Origin: JADJWR01 sp964509545
GTDB taxonomy: Bacteria; Pseudomonadota; Gammaproteobacteria; Burkholderiales; Burkholderiaceae_F
Reading direction: 5' to 3'
Assembly (NCBI GenBank): GCA_964509545.1
Contig: CAZDXQ010000024.1
Location: forward strand, 1-52,619
Length of the DNA stretch: 52,619 nucleotides
Numbering within the stretch: the stretch's first letter is position 1; the number at the start of each line of letters is the position of its first letter. The notes below the pieces were generated by a model, which had not been told where the DNA came from, searched no databases, and saw only the letters and a list, made by a program, of their open reading frames with translations. Shown here piece after piece: positions 15,039 through 23,096 of the stretch. The position numbers and the translations under genes are program-made.

Positions 15039-17591
15039 TCATGCACGCACCATGTGAAAGCCCGGCTCGGCGTGGCTGAAGAATCGGCTGCCGATCGCCT
15101 CCGAGAGGCCGACGCCGGCGATGCCGAGCCCTTCGACCAGTTCGAGCAGCGCATGCATGCGGCCGTCGGCGCCGGTCGTGGTCAGGACCTCGATCGAAGG
15201 CCATTGCGACGTCGGCGTCAGCCGGGCCAGCAGTTCCTCGCCGTGGGGTGCCGGCAACTGCGCCAGTTCTTCGCGCAGCGTTCGCACCACGCAGGCGAGC
15301 GAACGCGGGTTGGCGGGGTCATGTACCAGCAGTTCGGCCAGCGCCAGCGGATGCTGCCGGCGCTGGTGGCGGGCGCGGTAGGTGATGACGCTGTCGGCCA
15401 GATGCAGCAGCAGGTCGAAGCCGCCCTCGGTCAGCGCCTGCTGCGTCTCGAACATGACCTGCAGACTGCCGGCCAGCGCGATCAGCCGCTCGATCTGGCG
15501 GCCGATCGTCAGCAGCCGCCAGCCTTCGTCGCGGGTCATCCGGTCGGCCTGCGCACCGGTGACCGCGGCCAGCCGCAGTTCGACCTGCTGCAGCAGCGCC
15601 AGCGCCTCGTCTTCGGAGACCACGCCTTCGGCCGTGGCCGCGTCGCGCGCGTCACGCAGTTCAATCAGTCTCTCGGTGAGCAGCCGCCAGTGTTCCGCCG
15701 ACAGCCGATCGCGGATCTGCTCGCCGGCACGGGCCAGCGCTGCGAGGCTGTAGGCGACGCTGCGGCCGTCGACCTCGTCGAGCAGCGCCGCGATCAGCGT
15801 GCGCTCGAACACGGCCAGCGACTGCGACGGCAGCGGCACGCCGGCCGGAACCAGCCCCTGCATCATCGCCAGTCGCGCCGCCGCGTCGAGTAGCGGCAGT
15901 GGCGCATCGGCGTCTTCGCTGAGCAGTTCGAGCGTCACCGACGCCAGCCGCACGCCGAACTCGGCGCGCTCGGCATAGCGGCCCATCCAGAACAGGTTCT
16001 CTGCGGCGCGGCTGCTGACCGGCCGGCGCGCCGATTCCAGCGCCGCCAGGCTCATCGGCCCGGGCAGCATGGAGAAGGTTTCCACCGCGCCGCGTGTCTG
16101 CACCCAGGTATCGACGCTGGAGCCGCCGCGCTGCATCGTCACGACCTGCTGCTCGCCGGCCACGCGCGTCAACCCGCCCGGCAGCACCTGCCAGTGACCC
16201 TCGCCGTCGGCCACCGCGTACACGCGCAGCATGGCCACGCGCGGCGAAAGCCGGCGGTCACGCCAGACGGCGACTTCCGACATCGGCAGAAACTCCTGCA
16301 GCGTGTAGTCGTCCGGCCGGGCGCGAATGCGCGCCAAAAGCGCCTCGCGCTGCGACTGATCGAGCCGGGCGACGATCTCCGTGTCCCCGGCACGGCGCGC
16401 CTGCGCGGTGCCGCTCGCCTTGACCACCATCTTCTCCAGCTGCGGCAGCGCCTGCGCCAGCGCCGCCGCTTCACCGCACCACCACGACGCCAGCGACGGC
16501 AGCGTCAGCGCTTCGCCGAACAGGCGCTGCGCGATGGCGGGGAGGAAGCCCGCGATCGCTGCAGATTCGAGGAAGCCTGAGCCGAGGCCATTGGCCACCA
16601 GCACTTCGCCTTTGCGCACGGCCTGCAGCAGCCCGGGCACGCCCAGCGCCGAATCGCTGCGCAGTTCCAGCGGGTCGCAAAAGTCGTCATCGAGCCGGCG
16701 CAGGATGGCGTGCACGCGTTCGAGGCCGTGCAGCGATTTCAGGAACACGCGGTCGTCGCGCACGGTCAGGTCGCCGCCCTCGACCAGCGGAATACCCAGG
16801 TAGCGTGCGAGGTACACGTGCTCGAAGTAGGTTTCGCTGTAAGGGCCCGGCGTCAGCAGCACGACGCGCGGCGCCGCGCCGGCAGCCGCTGGGCTGGCGC
16901 GATAGAGCATGTCGAGCAGGCGACGGAAACTCGCCCCGAGCCGCTGCACGCGCAGTTCGCGGAAGGCTTCCGGAAACAGGCGCGAGACGATCATCCGGTT
17001 CTGCAGCGCATAGCCGAGGCCGGACGGCGCCTGCGTGCGGTTGCCGATCACCCACCATCCGCCGTCGGGCCCACGTGCGAGGTCGAAGGCGACGATATGC
17101 AGATACACGCCGTCGGCCGGCAGGAATCCGGCCAGCGGTCGCATGAAGCCCGGGTGGCCGTAGACCAACGCCGGCGGCAGGAAGCTCTCGCGCAGCAGCC
17201 GCTGCGGGCCGTAGACATCGCGCATGACGGCGTTGAGCAGTCGCGCGCGCTGCGCGACGCCCTGCTCGATGCCTGCCCATTCGTCGGCGCCGATGATCAG
17301 TGGCAGCAGGTCGAGCGACCACGGCCGCTGCGCGCTGCCATCGGGTCCATAAACGTTGTAGGTGATGCCGTCTTCGCGGATGTGACGCGCCAGCAGCGTC
17401 GCGCGCCGGTCGAGGTCGGCGAAGCCGCCCGCGCCGAGGTGCGTGAAGAACTGCTGCCATGCCGGCCGCAGCGCGCCGTCGGGCGAGCGAAGTTCGTCAT
17501 AGTGACCATCGGCCGATGGCAGGGCAAGGCGCCGCGCCGCGTCAGGCGGATCGGCCGCGCCGTCGAGCTGGGTCCCGGTCTTCGCCACCAC
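15039..17591 (-). CDS. Circularly permuted ATP-grasp fused to alpha-E domain (cluster gene 5)
   Basis: 850 residues. Residues about 1-500 are a circularly permuted ATP-grasp domain: GITYNVYG, QAPSGLGYALQNR, LLTPGPYSETYFEHVYLAR, RLDDDFCDPLELR, LGVPGLLQAV and PGGLTRVA. Residues about 530-840 are an alpha-E (DUF403) helical domain beginning SRAAENLFWMGRYAERAE. The separate genes at 22119-24509 encode the same two domains unfused. Compared with that ATP-grasp, this copy lacks the acidic LEDNLR (it has VIGNRT) and the glycine-rich KEVHNAGGYGM loop (it has KASGTAQARRAGD), so its catalytic status is doubtful. It begins 13 bases after the DUF2126 gene, in the same operon. The alpha-E role is unknown. 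Confidence 0.92.
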   Translation of the reverse strand: MVAKTGTQLDGAADPPDAARRLALPSADGHYDELRSPDGALRPAWQQFFTHLGAGGFADLDRRATLLARHIREDGITYNVYGPDGSAQRPWSLDLLPLIIGADEWAGIEQGVAQRARLLNAVMRDVYGPQRLLRESFLPPALVYGHPGFMRPLAGFLPADGVYLHIVAFDLARGPDGGWWVIGNRTQAPSGLGYALQNRMIVSRLFPEAFRELRVQRLGASFRRLLDMLYRASPAAAGAAPRVVLLTPGPYSETYFEHVYLARYLGIPLVEGGDLTVRDDRVFLKSLHGLERVHAILRRLDDDFCDPLELRSDSALGVPGLLQAVRKGEVLVANGLGSGFLESAAIAGFLPAIAQRLFGEALTLPSLASWWCGEAAALAQALPQLEKMVVKASGTAQARRAGDTEIVARLDQSQREALLARIRARPDDYTLQEFLPMSEVAVWRDRRLSPRVAMLRVYAVADGEGHWQVLPGGLTRVAGEQQVVTMQRGGSSVDTWVQTRGAVETFSMLPGPMSLAALESARRPVSSRAAENLFWMGRYAERAEFGVRLASVTLELLSEDADAPLPLLDAAARLAMMQGLVPAGVPLPSQSLAVFERTLIAALLDEVDGRSVAYSLAALARAGEQIRDRLSAEHWRLLTERLIELRDARDAATAEGVVSEDEALALLQQVELRLAAVTGAQADRMTRDEGWRLLTIGRQIERLIALAGSLQVMFETQQALTEGGFDLLLHLADSVITYRARHQRRQHPLALAELLVHDPANPRSLACVVRTLREELAQLPAPHGEELLARLTPTSQWPSIEVLTTTGADGRMHALLELVEGLGIAGVGLSEAIGSRFFSHAEPGFHMVRA

Positions 17592-17604
17592 CCGATCTTA
17601 CGAG

Positions 17605-20600
17605 TTAGACGCGGCGCAGGTCGAGCGTGAACGGGAATTCGAGGCTCGGCCTCAGCGCCGGCACCTGCATCGGCCCGGGCGTGTGGCCGATGCGGAAGAA
17701 GCGCGCCAGCCGCCGGCTCTCCGCCTCGTAGGCGTTTACCGGGAACGCTTCGTAGTTTCGCCCACCGGGGTGGGCGACGTGGTACCGGCAGCCGCCGAGC
17801 GAGCGGCGATTCCAGGTATCGACGATGTCGAAGGCGAGCGGCGCATGCACGCCGATGGTCGGGTGCAGCGCCGAGGCCGGTTGCCAGGCGCGGTAGCGCA
17901 CGCCCGCCACGAACTCGCCGACACGGCCGGTCGGTTGCAACGCGATCGGCTGCCCGTTGACCGTGATCACATAACGGCTGTCGTTCATTCCGGTCGCGCG
18001 CACCTCGGTCCGCTCCAGCGACGAGTCGACATAGCGCACCGTGCCGCCGACCGCACCTTCCTCGCCCAGCACGTGCCAGGGCTCCAGCGCACCGCGCAAG
18101 GTCAGATGGATGCCGCGCGCCCCCACCTCGCCGAACAGCGGGAAGCGGAACTCGAAATGCGGCGCGAACCACAATGGATCGAAGGCATAGCCGGCGTCGT
18201 CCAGTTCCGTCAGCACGTCCTCGAAGTCCATCCAGACGAAGGTCGGCAGCAGGAAGCGGTCATGCAACTCGGTGCCCCAGCGCGTCAGCCGTGTCGTGTA
18301 CGGCTCGCGCCAGAAACGCGCGACCAGCGCCCGCAGCAGCAACTGCTGCGCCAGGCTCATCCGCGCGTGCGGCGGCATCTCGAAGGCGCGCAGCTCGAGC
18401 AGACCGAGGCGGCCATTCGGCCCGTCGGGCGAATACAGCTTGTCGATGCAGAACTCGGCGCGGTGCGTGTTGCCGGTGACGTCGATCAGGATATTGCGCA
18501 GCACCCGGTCGACCCGCCACGGCGCCGCATCCCGCCCATCGCGTTCCCGGCTGCGCGCAAGCTCCTGCAGCGCGATCTCCAGTTCGTAGAGCTGGTCGTT
18601 GCGCGCCTCGTCGACGCGCGGCGCCTGGCTCGTCGGGCCGATGAACAGGCCCGAAAACAGATACGACAGCGACGGGTGGTTGTGCCAGTAGGCGACCAGG
18701 CTGGCGAGCAGATCAGGCCGGCGCAGGAACGGACTGTCCGCCGGCGTGGCGCCGCCGAGCACGAAGTGGTTGCCGCCGCCGGTGCCCGTGTGGCGGCCAT
18801 CGAGCATGAACTTCTCCGTCGACAGCCGCGACTGGAACGCCGCCTCGTAGAGGAACTCGGTGTGATCGACCAGTTCGTCCCAATCGTGCGCCGGATGGAT
18901 GTTCACTTCGATCACGCCCGGATCGGGCGTGACCTGCAGCATGGTCAGCCGCGGGTCACGCGGCGGCGGATAACCCTCGAGCACCAGTTCGACGTCGCAT
19001 TCGACCGCGGTGGCTTCAACCGCCGCAAGCAACTCGAGGTAGTCCGGCAGCGCCGCCAGCGGCGGCATGAAGACGTACAGCGCGCCGTTGCGCACTTCGA
19101 CGCACAGCGCCGTGCGGGTGACCCAGTGGGCGGATTCGAAGCGGGACGGGAAACGAGAGCCATCGATCGTCTTGCTGGCGGAGGCTGCCGGTCCGCTCTC
19201 GCCTTCGACCGATTCCGCGCGGCTGCGGGCCAGCCGCGCTGCATCCTGCTCCGTCCCCTCGCCGAAGCGCGCGGTCGAAGGCCACTCGCGCTCGAAGCCC
19301 GCCTGCATCGCCACTGCACCGCCTTCTGCGAAGCCACCGCCCACCGCATGCGGCGCGTATTGCGCACGAATATCGGCGTGCAACGGCAACGGCGGCCGTT
19401 GCGCAAACGGATCCTGCTCGTGCAGGTAGGGATAGTCGCCCTTCGACACCCACGGCAGCGAATCGAGCGGCAGCCGGTAGCCCATCGGCGAGTCGCCGGG
19501 GATCAGGTACATCCGCCCGTCGCGGAAGTGCCAGGGACCAGTAACCCACGCCGGCCCGGCCAGCCCCGGCCGCGACCCGCGCGCCAGCGGCAGCACGTAG
19601 CCGACTTCTTTGTCGAGCCCCTGGCCGAAGACCTTCCTGAGCCGGGCACGCTCGAGTTCGTCGTCGAGCCGCGCGTCGAAGGGATCGACGTTCACCGGCA
19701 GCCGGCGCTCGCGCCACAGGTAGTACCAGGTGTCTTCGAAGCCGGCCTGGATGAAACCGGCCGCCAGCCCGAGCCGCCGCGCCAGGGCCTCGATGAAGCG
19801 GCGCGCATCGGCATTGCCGTAAGACGACGGCCGGCGCTCGTCGGCGAAGCGCGACGGATCGTTCCAGCACCGTTCGCCATCGGTGCGCCAGAACACCGAC
19901 AGCGCCCAGCGCGGCAACGGTTCTCCCGGATACCACTTGCCCTGGCCGAAGTGAAGGAAGCCGCCGCGGCCGTACTTCTCGCGCAGGCGCTGCACGAGTT
20001 CGGTTGCGTAGCCGCGTTTGGTCGGACCGAGCGCCGCCGTGTTCCACTCGGCGCCGTCGCGGTCGTCGATCGAAACGAAGGTCGGCTCGCCGCCCATGGT
20101 CAGCCGCACGTCGCCGTCGCGCAGGTCCGCATCGACCTTCCGGCCCATGGCGACGATTCTCTCCCACTGCTCCTCCGTGTAGGGCCGGGTGACGCGCGGC
20201 GACTCGAAGATGCGCGTGACCTTCATCGTGTGCGAGAAATCGACCTCGCATTCGTCGACACTGCCACTCACCGGTGCCGCCGAGACCGGATCGGGCGTGC
20301 AGGCGACGGGGATGTGCCCTTCGCCGGCCAGCAGGCCCGACGTCGGGTCCAGGCCGATCCACCCCGCGCCGGGCAAGTACACCTCGCACCATGCGTGCAG
20401 GTCGGTGAAGTCGTGCTCCGCGCCCGACGGTCCGTCGAGCGACTTGACGTCGGGCTTCAGCTGGATCAGGTAGCCGGAAACGAAACGCGCGGCCAGGCCG
20501 AGATGACGCAGCAGCTGCACGAGCAGCCAGCCGGTGTCGCGGCACGAGCCGGCGGCGAGTTGCAGCGTCTGCTCGGGCGTCTGCACGCCGGGTTCCATCC

Positions 20601-21081
20601 GGATCAGGTAGCGGATCTCGCGCTGCAGCCGCTGGTTCAGCGCCACGAGAAAGTCGATCGTCCGCTGCTCGGCGACGTCGACCGACTTCACCAAGTGGTC
20701 GAACTGCGGCGTCAGCGGCGCCTTGGCCAGGTACGGCGCCAGATCGTGGTGCAGCGACGCCTCGTAACGAAACGGATACTTCTCGGCGGCCGGTTCGAGG
20801 AAGAAGTCGAACGGGTTGTACACCGACATCTCGGCGACGAGATCGACGGTGACGCGGAACAGATCGGTCTTCTCCGGAAACACCAGCCGCGCCAGGTAGT
20901 TGGCGAAAGGATCCTGCTGCCAGTTGACGAAGTGCCCGTCCGGCTCGACGCGCAGCGAGTACGAAAGGATCGGCGTGCGGCTGTGTGGCGCCGGACGCAG
21001 CCGCACCACCTGCGGCGACAGGCCAACGCGACGGTCGTAGCGGTACTCGGTGACATGGTTCAGGGCGACGTGGATCGGCAC
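17605..21081 (-). CDS. Transglutaminase-DUF2126 large protein (cluster gene 4)
   Basis: 1158 residues. The N-terminal ~290 residues are a transglutaminase N domain plus a transglutaminase core with an apparently complete triad: Cys180 in AAGSCRDTGW, His229 in DLHAWCEVY and Asp245 in GWIGLDPTSG. The rest is DUF2126, with LTMGGEPTFVSIDDRDG, WNTAALGPTKRGYA, HFGQGKWYPGEPLPRWAL, DGRHTGTGGGNHFVLGG and SLSYLFSGLFIGPTSQAPRVDEAR. DUF2126 has features of a catalytic domain, with conserved His, Glu and Asp, but no proven activity. No membrane segments. The gene lies 106 bases after anbu and 13 bases before the fusion gene. In databases this architecture accompanies ATP-grasp/alpha-E operons. Confidence 0.92.
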   Translation of the reverse strand: MPIHVALNHVTEYRYDRRVGLSPQVVRLRPAPHSRTPILSYSLRVEPDGHFVNWQQDPFANYLARLVFPEKTDLFRVTVDLVAEMSVYNPFDFFLEPAAEKYPFRYEASLHHDLAPYLAKAPLTPQFDHLVKSVDVAEQRTIDFLVALNQRLQREIRYLIRMEPGVQTPEQTLQLAAGSCRDTGWLLVQLLRHLGLAARFVSGYLIQLKPDVKSLDGPSGAEHDFTDLHAWCEVYLPGAGWIGLDPTSGLLAGEGHIPVACTPDPVSAAPVSGSVDECEVDFSHTMKVTRIFESPRVTRPYTEEQWERIVAMGRKVDADLRDGDVRLTMGGEPTFVSIDDRDGAEWNTAALGPTKRGYATELVQRLREKYGRGGFLHFGQGKWYPGEPLPRWALSVFWRTDGERCWNDPSRFADERRPSSYGNADARRFIEALARRLGLAAGFIQAGFEDTWYYLWRERRLPVNVDPFDARLDDELERARLRKVFGQGLDKEVGYVLPLARGSRPGLAGPAWVTGPWHFRDGRMYLIPGDSPMGYRLPLDSLPWVSKGDYPYLHEQDPFAQRPPLPLHADIRAQYAPHAVGGGFAEGGAVAMQAGFEREWPSTARFGEGTEQDAARLARSRAESVEGESGPAASASKTIDGSRFPSRFESAHWVTRTALCVEVRNGALYVFMPPLAALPDYLELLAAVEATAVECDVELVLEGYPPPRDPRLTMLQVTPDPGVIEVNIHPAHDWDELVDHTEFLYEAAFQSRLSTEKFMLDGRHTGTGGGNHFVLGGATPADSPFLRRPDLLASLVAYWHNHPSLSYLFSGLFIGPTSQAPRVDEARNDQLYELEIALQELARSRERDGRDAAPWRVDRVLRNILIDVTGNTHRAEFCIDKLYSPDGPNGRLGLLELRAFEMPPHARMSLAQQLLLRALVARFWREPYTTRLTRWGTELHDRFLLPTFVWMDFEDVLTELDDAGYAFDPLWFAPHFEFRFPLFGEVGARGIHLTLRGALEPWHVLGEEGAVGGTVRYVDSSLERTEVRATGMNDSRYVITVNGQPIALQPTGRVGEFVAGVRYRAWQPASALHPTIGVHAPLAFDIVDTWNRRSLGGCRYHVAHPGGRNYEAFPVNAYEAESRRLARFFRIGHTPGPMQVPALRPSLEFPFTLDLRRV

Positions 21082-21187
21082 GGCGCTTTCCCTTCAGCGG
21101 CAGATCGGGGTGCGCCGCGGCAGCGGCCTCGGCGACACCGTCGCCCCGCCACGGCGCCGCGGCAGGCCGACGCGGGCGGCACTTCCG

Positions 21188-22066
21188 TCAGCGCGGCGGG
21201 GGGGTGTTGGTGCCCTGTGCGACCAGCTGCACATGCGCCGTTTCCGTGTGCACATCGACCGCGACGCTTGGCGGCAGCGGCGCCCGCACCGGATGCGTCA
21301 TCTCGGTTTCCAGCCGCGGCGCGCCGGGCGCCGCGTCGGCGTCGCGCCAGGTCGGATCAGGGATTTCCTGGAACACCTGCTTCAGCCGCGTGCCCCAGGT
21401 GTTGCGGATCATCTGCATGTACTGGTTGGCGTGATCGATCTGCACGAAGCGCGTGACGCGCAGCGCGTCGGCCTCGTAGACGAGCAGGTCGAGCGGCAGG
21501 CCGACCGAAATGTTCGAGCGCAGCGTCGAATCCATCGAGATCAGCGCGCACTTGGCCGCCTCGTCCAGCCCCGTCGCCGGGCTGATCACCCGGTCGATGA
21601 TCGGCTTGCCGTATTTCGACTCGCCGATCTGGAAATACGGGTTCTCCGGCGTGGCCTCGATGAAATTGCCGGCGGCATAGACGTGAAACAGGCGCATGCC
21701 CTCGCCGCGGATCTGGCCGCCGAAGACGAAATTGCAGGTGAATTCGATGCCGGCGTCCTTCAGCGCCGCCGCGTCGCGCGTGCGCACCTCGCGCACGGCA
21801 TCGCCAACCACGCGCACCGCCTCGAACATCGTCTTGGCGTTCCACACGCTGTCGTCGTGCGGCCCGGCGCGCTCGCACACGATCTGCCGCACCGCCTGCG
21901 TGATCGCCAGGTTGCCGGCCGAAAGCAGCACCATCAGCCGCTCGCCCGGGTGCTCGAACACCGTCATCTTGCGGAAGGTCGAGATCTGATCGACACCGGC
22001 ATTGGTGCGCGAGTCCGCCAGGAACACCAGCCCGGCATTCAGCCGCATCGCCACGCAGTAGGTCAT
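21188..22066 (-). CDS. Anbu, bacterial proteasome-like peptidase (cluster gene 3)
   Basis: 292 residues, proteasome beta-subunit fold (Ntn hydrolase), the Anbu group related to HslV. The start MTYCVAMRLNAGLVFLADSRT exposes Thr2 as the N-terminal nucleophile after Met removal. Counting that Thr as 1, Asp17 and Lys32 lie where the proteasome catalytic Asp17 and Lys33 do. Other family blocks: STFRKMTVFEHPGERLMVLLSAGNLA, FGGQIRGEGMRLFHVYAAGNF, FQIGESKYGKPIIDRV and ALISMDSTLRSN. The long Pro-rich tail after about residue 240 is poorly conserved. GGAAAG precedes ATG 22066; the longer upstream frame is not coding. Anbu genes often sit beside ATP-grasp, alpha-E and transglutaminase genes, as here. 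Confidence 0.93.
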   Translation of the reverse strand: MTYCVAMRLNAGLVFLADSRTNAGVDQISTFRKMTVFEHPGERLMVLLSAGNLAITQAVRQIVCERAGPHDDSVWNAKTMFEAVRVVGDAVREVRTRDAAALKDAGIEFTCNFVFGGQIRGEGMRLFHVYAAGNFIEATPENPYFQIGESKYGKPIIDRVISPATGLDEAAKCALISMDSTLRSNISVGLPLDLLVYEADALRVTRFVQIDHANQYMQMIRNTWGTRLKQVFQEIPDPTWRDADAAPGAPRLETEMTHPVRAPLPPSVAVDVHTETAHVQLVAQGTNTPPPR

Positions 22067-22118
22067 TGCACTTTCCGCAAGGTCGTTCGACAGCCAGATT
22101 CTACGGAGGCAGCTTCGT

Positions 22119-23096
22119 TCAACTGGCCGCCAGTGGCACCAGGAAGTCCTGGCTGATGCGACCGCCGAGGTCGTTGATGCGCTCCAGGAAGATGGTGAGA
22201 TAACCGTGCAGGCCTTGCTGCAGGATGTCCTCGATGCGGCCGTAGCGCAGTTCGGCACGCAGCATGCCGGCGCGCCTCTCGGTTTCGTGCGAGCGGCTGT
22301 TGCGCACCCGCTCGAGGTTGTCGCAGACCTCGTTGACACAGGCGGCGAGCGAGCGCGGCATGTCGCCGCGCAGGATCAGCAGTTCGGCAACGCGTTCGGG
22401 CGTGATCACGTCGCGGTAGACCTTGCGATAGACCTCGAAGGCGGAGACCGAACGCAGCACCGCCGCCCAGTAGTAGAAGTCGCGCTGGACGGCGCCGTTG
22501 CCGTTGACTCGGTCCGTCGGCACCAGTTCCTGCGCCTCGCCGCTGTCGTGGAACTTCACGTCGAGGATGCGCGCCGCATTGTCGGCGCGCTCGAGGAAGG
22601 TGCCCAACCGGATGAAGAAGAAGGCCTCGTCCTTGAGCATGGTGCCGATGGTCACGCCGCGCGAGACGTGCGAGCGGTACTTGACCCACTCGAAAAGCCG
22701 CTGCGGGTCGCGCTCGAGCACGCCCTGGCTCAACTCCCGCTGCAGGTTGAGCCAGGTGTCGTTGTGCGTCTCCCACACTTCCGTCGTCAGCGCCCCGCGA
22801 ACCGCGCGCGCGTTCTCTCGCGCCGCCTGCAGGCATGAATAGATCGACGAGGGATTGTTCGGGTCGCGCACCATGAAGTCGAGCACGTCGCGCGCGGTAA
22901 GCAGCGGGTACTTGGCGTCGAACGCCGCCTGCAGTTCCGAGATGCCGAGCATGGCCCGCCAGCCGCGCTCGGCCTCCTCCGCCGACTGCGGCAGCAGCGA
23001 GGTCGACATGTTGACGTCGAGCATGCGGGCGGTGTTTTCTGCGCGCTCGATGTATCTCGCCATCCAGAACAGATGGTCGGCGGTGCGGCTCAGCAT
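22119..23096 (-). CDS. Alpha-E domain protein (DUF403; cluster gene 2)
   Basis: 325 residues, almost wholly helical. Begins MLSRTADHLFWMARYIERAENTARMLDV, the alpha-E signature, and contains DPNNPSSIYSCLQAARENARAVRG, TWLNLQREL, FIRLGTFLERADNAARILDVK and PRSLAACVNEVCDNL. No catalytic function is known; alpha-E proteins are always found with circularly permuted ATP-grasp enzymes, either fused or adjacent. The start codon immediately follows the ATP-grasp stop codon (TAG then ATG), indicating tight coupling. The Anbu gene follows 52 bases later. Confidence 0.93.
   Translation of the reverse strand: MLSRTADHLFWMARYIERAENTARMLDVNMSTSLLPQSAEEAERGWRAMLGISELQAAFDAKYPLLTARDVLDFMVRDPNNPSSIYSCLQAARENARAVRGALTTEVWETHNDTWLNLQRELSQGVLERDPQRLFEWVKYRSHVSRGVTIGTMLKDEAFFFIRLGTFLERADNAARILDVKFHDSGEAQELVPTDRVNGNGAVQRDFYYWAAVLRSVSAFEVYRKVYRDVITPERVAELLILRGDMPRSLAACVNEVCDNLERVRNSRSHETERRAGMLRAELRYGRIEDILQQGLHGYLTIFLERINDLGGRISQDFLVPLAAS

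Noticed and set aside
17683..21456. 1257-residue open frame on the plus strand
   Set aside because: Antisense to the transglutaminase-DUF2126 gene; the DUF2126 frame has clear conserved motifs and this one has none.
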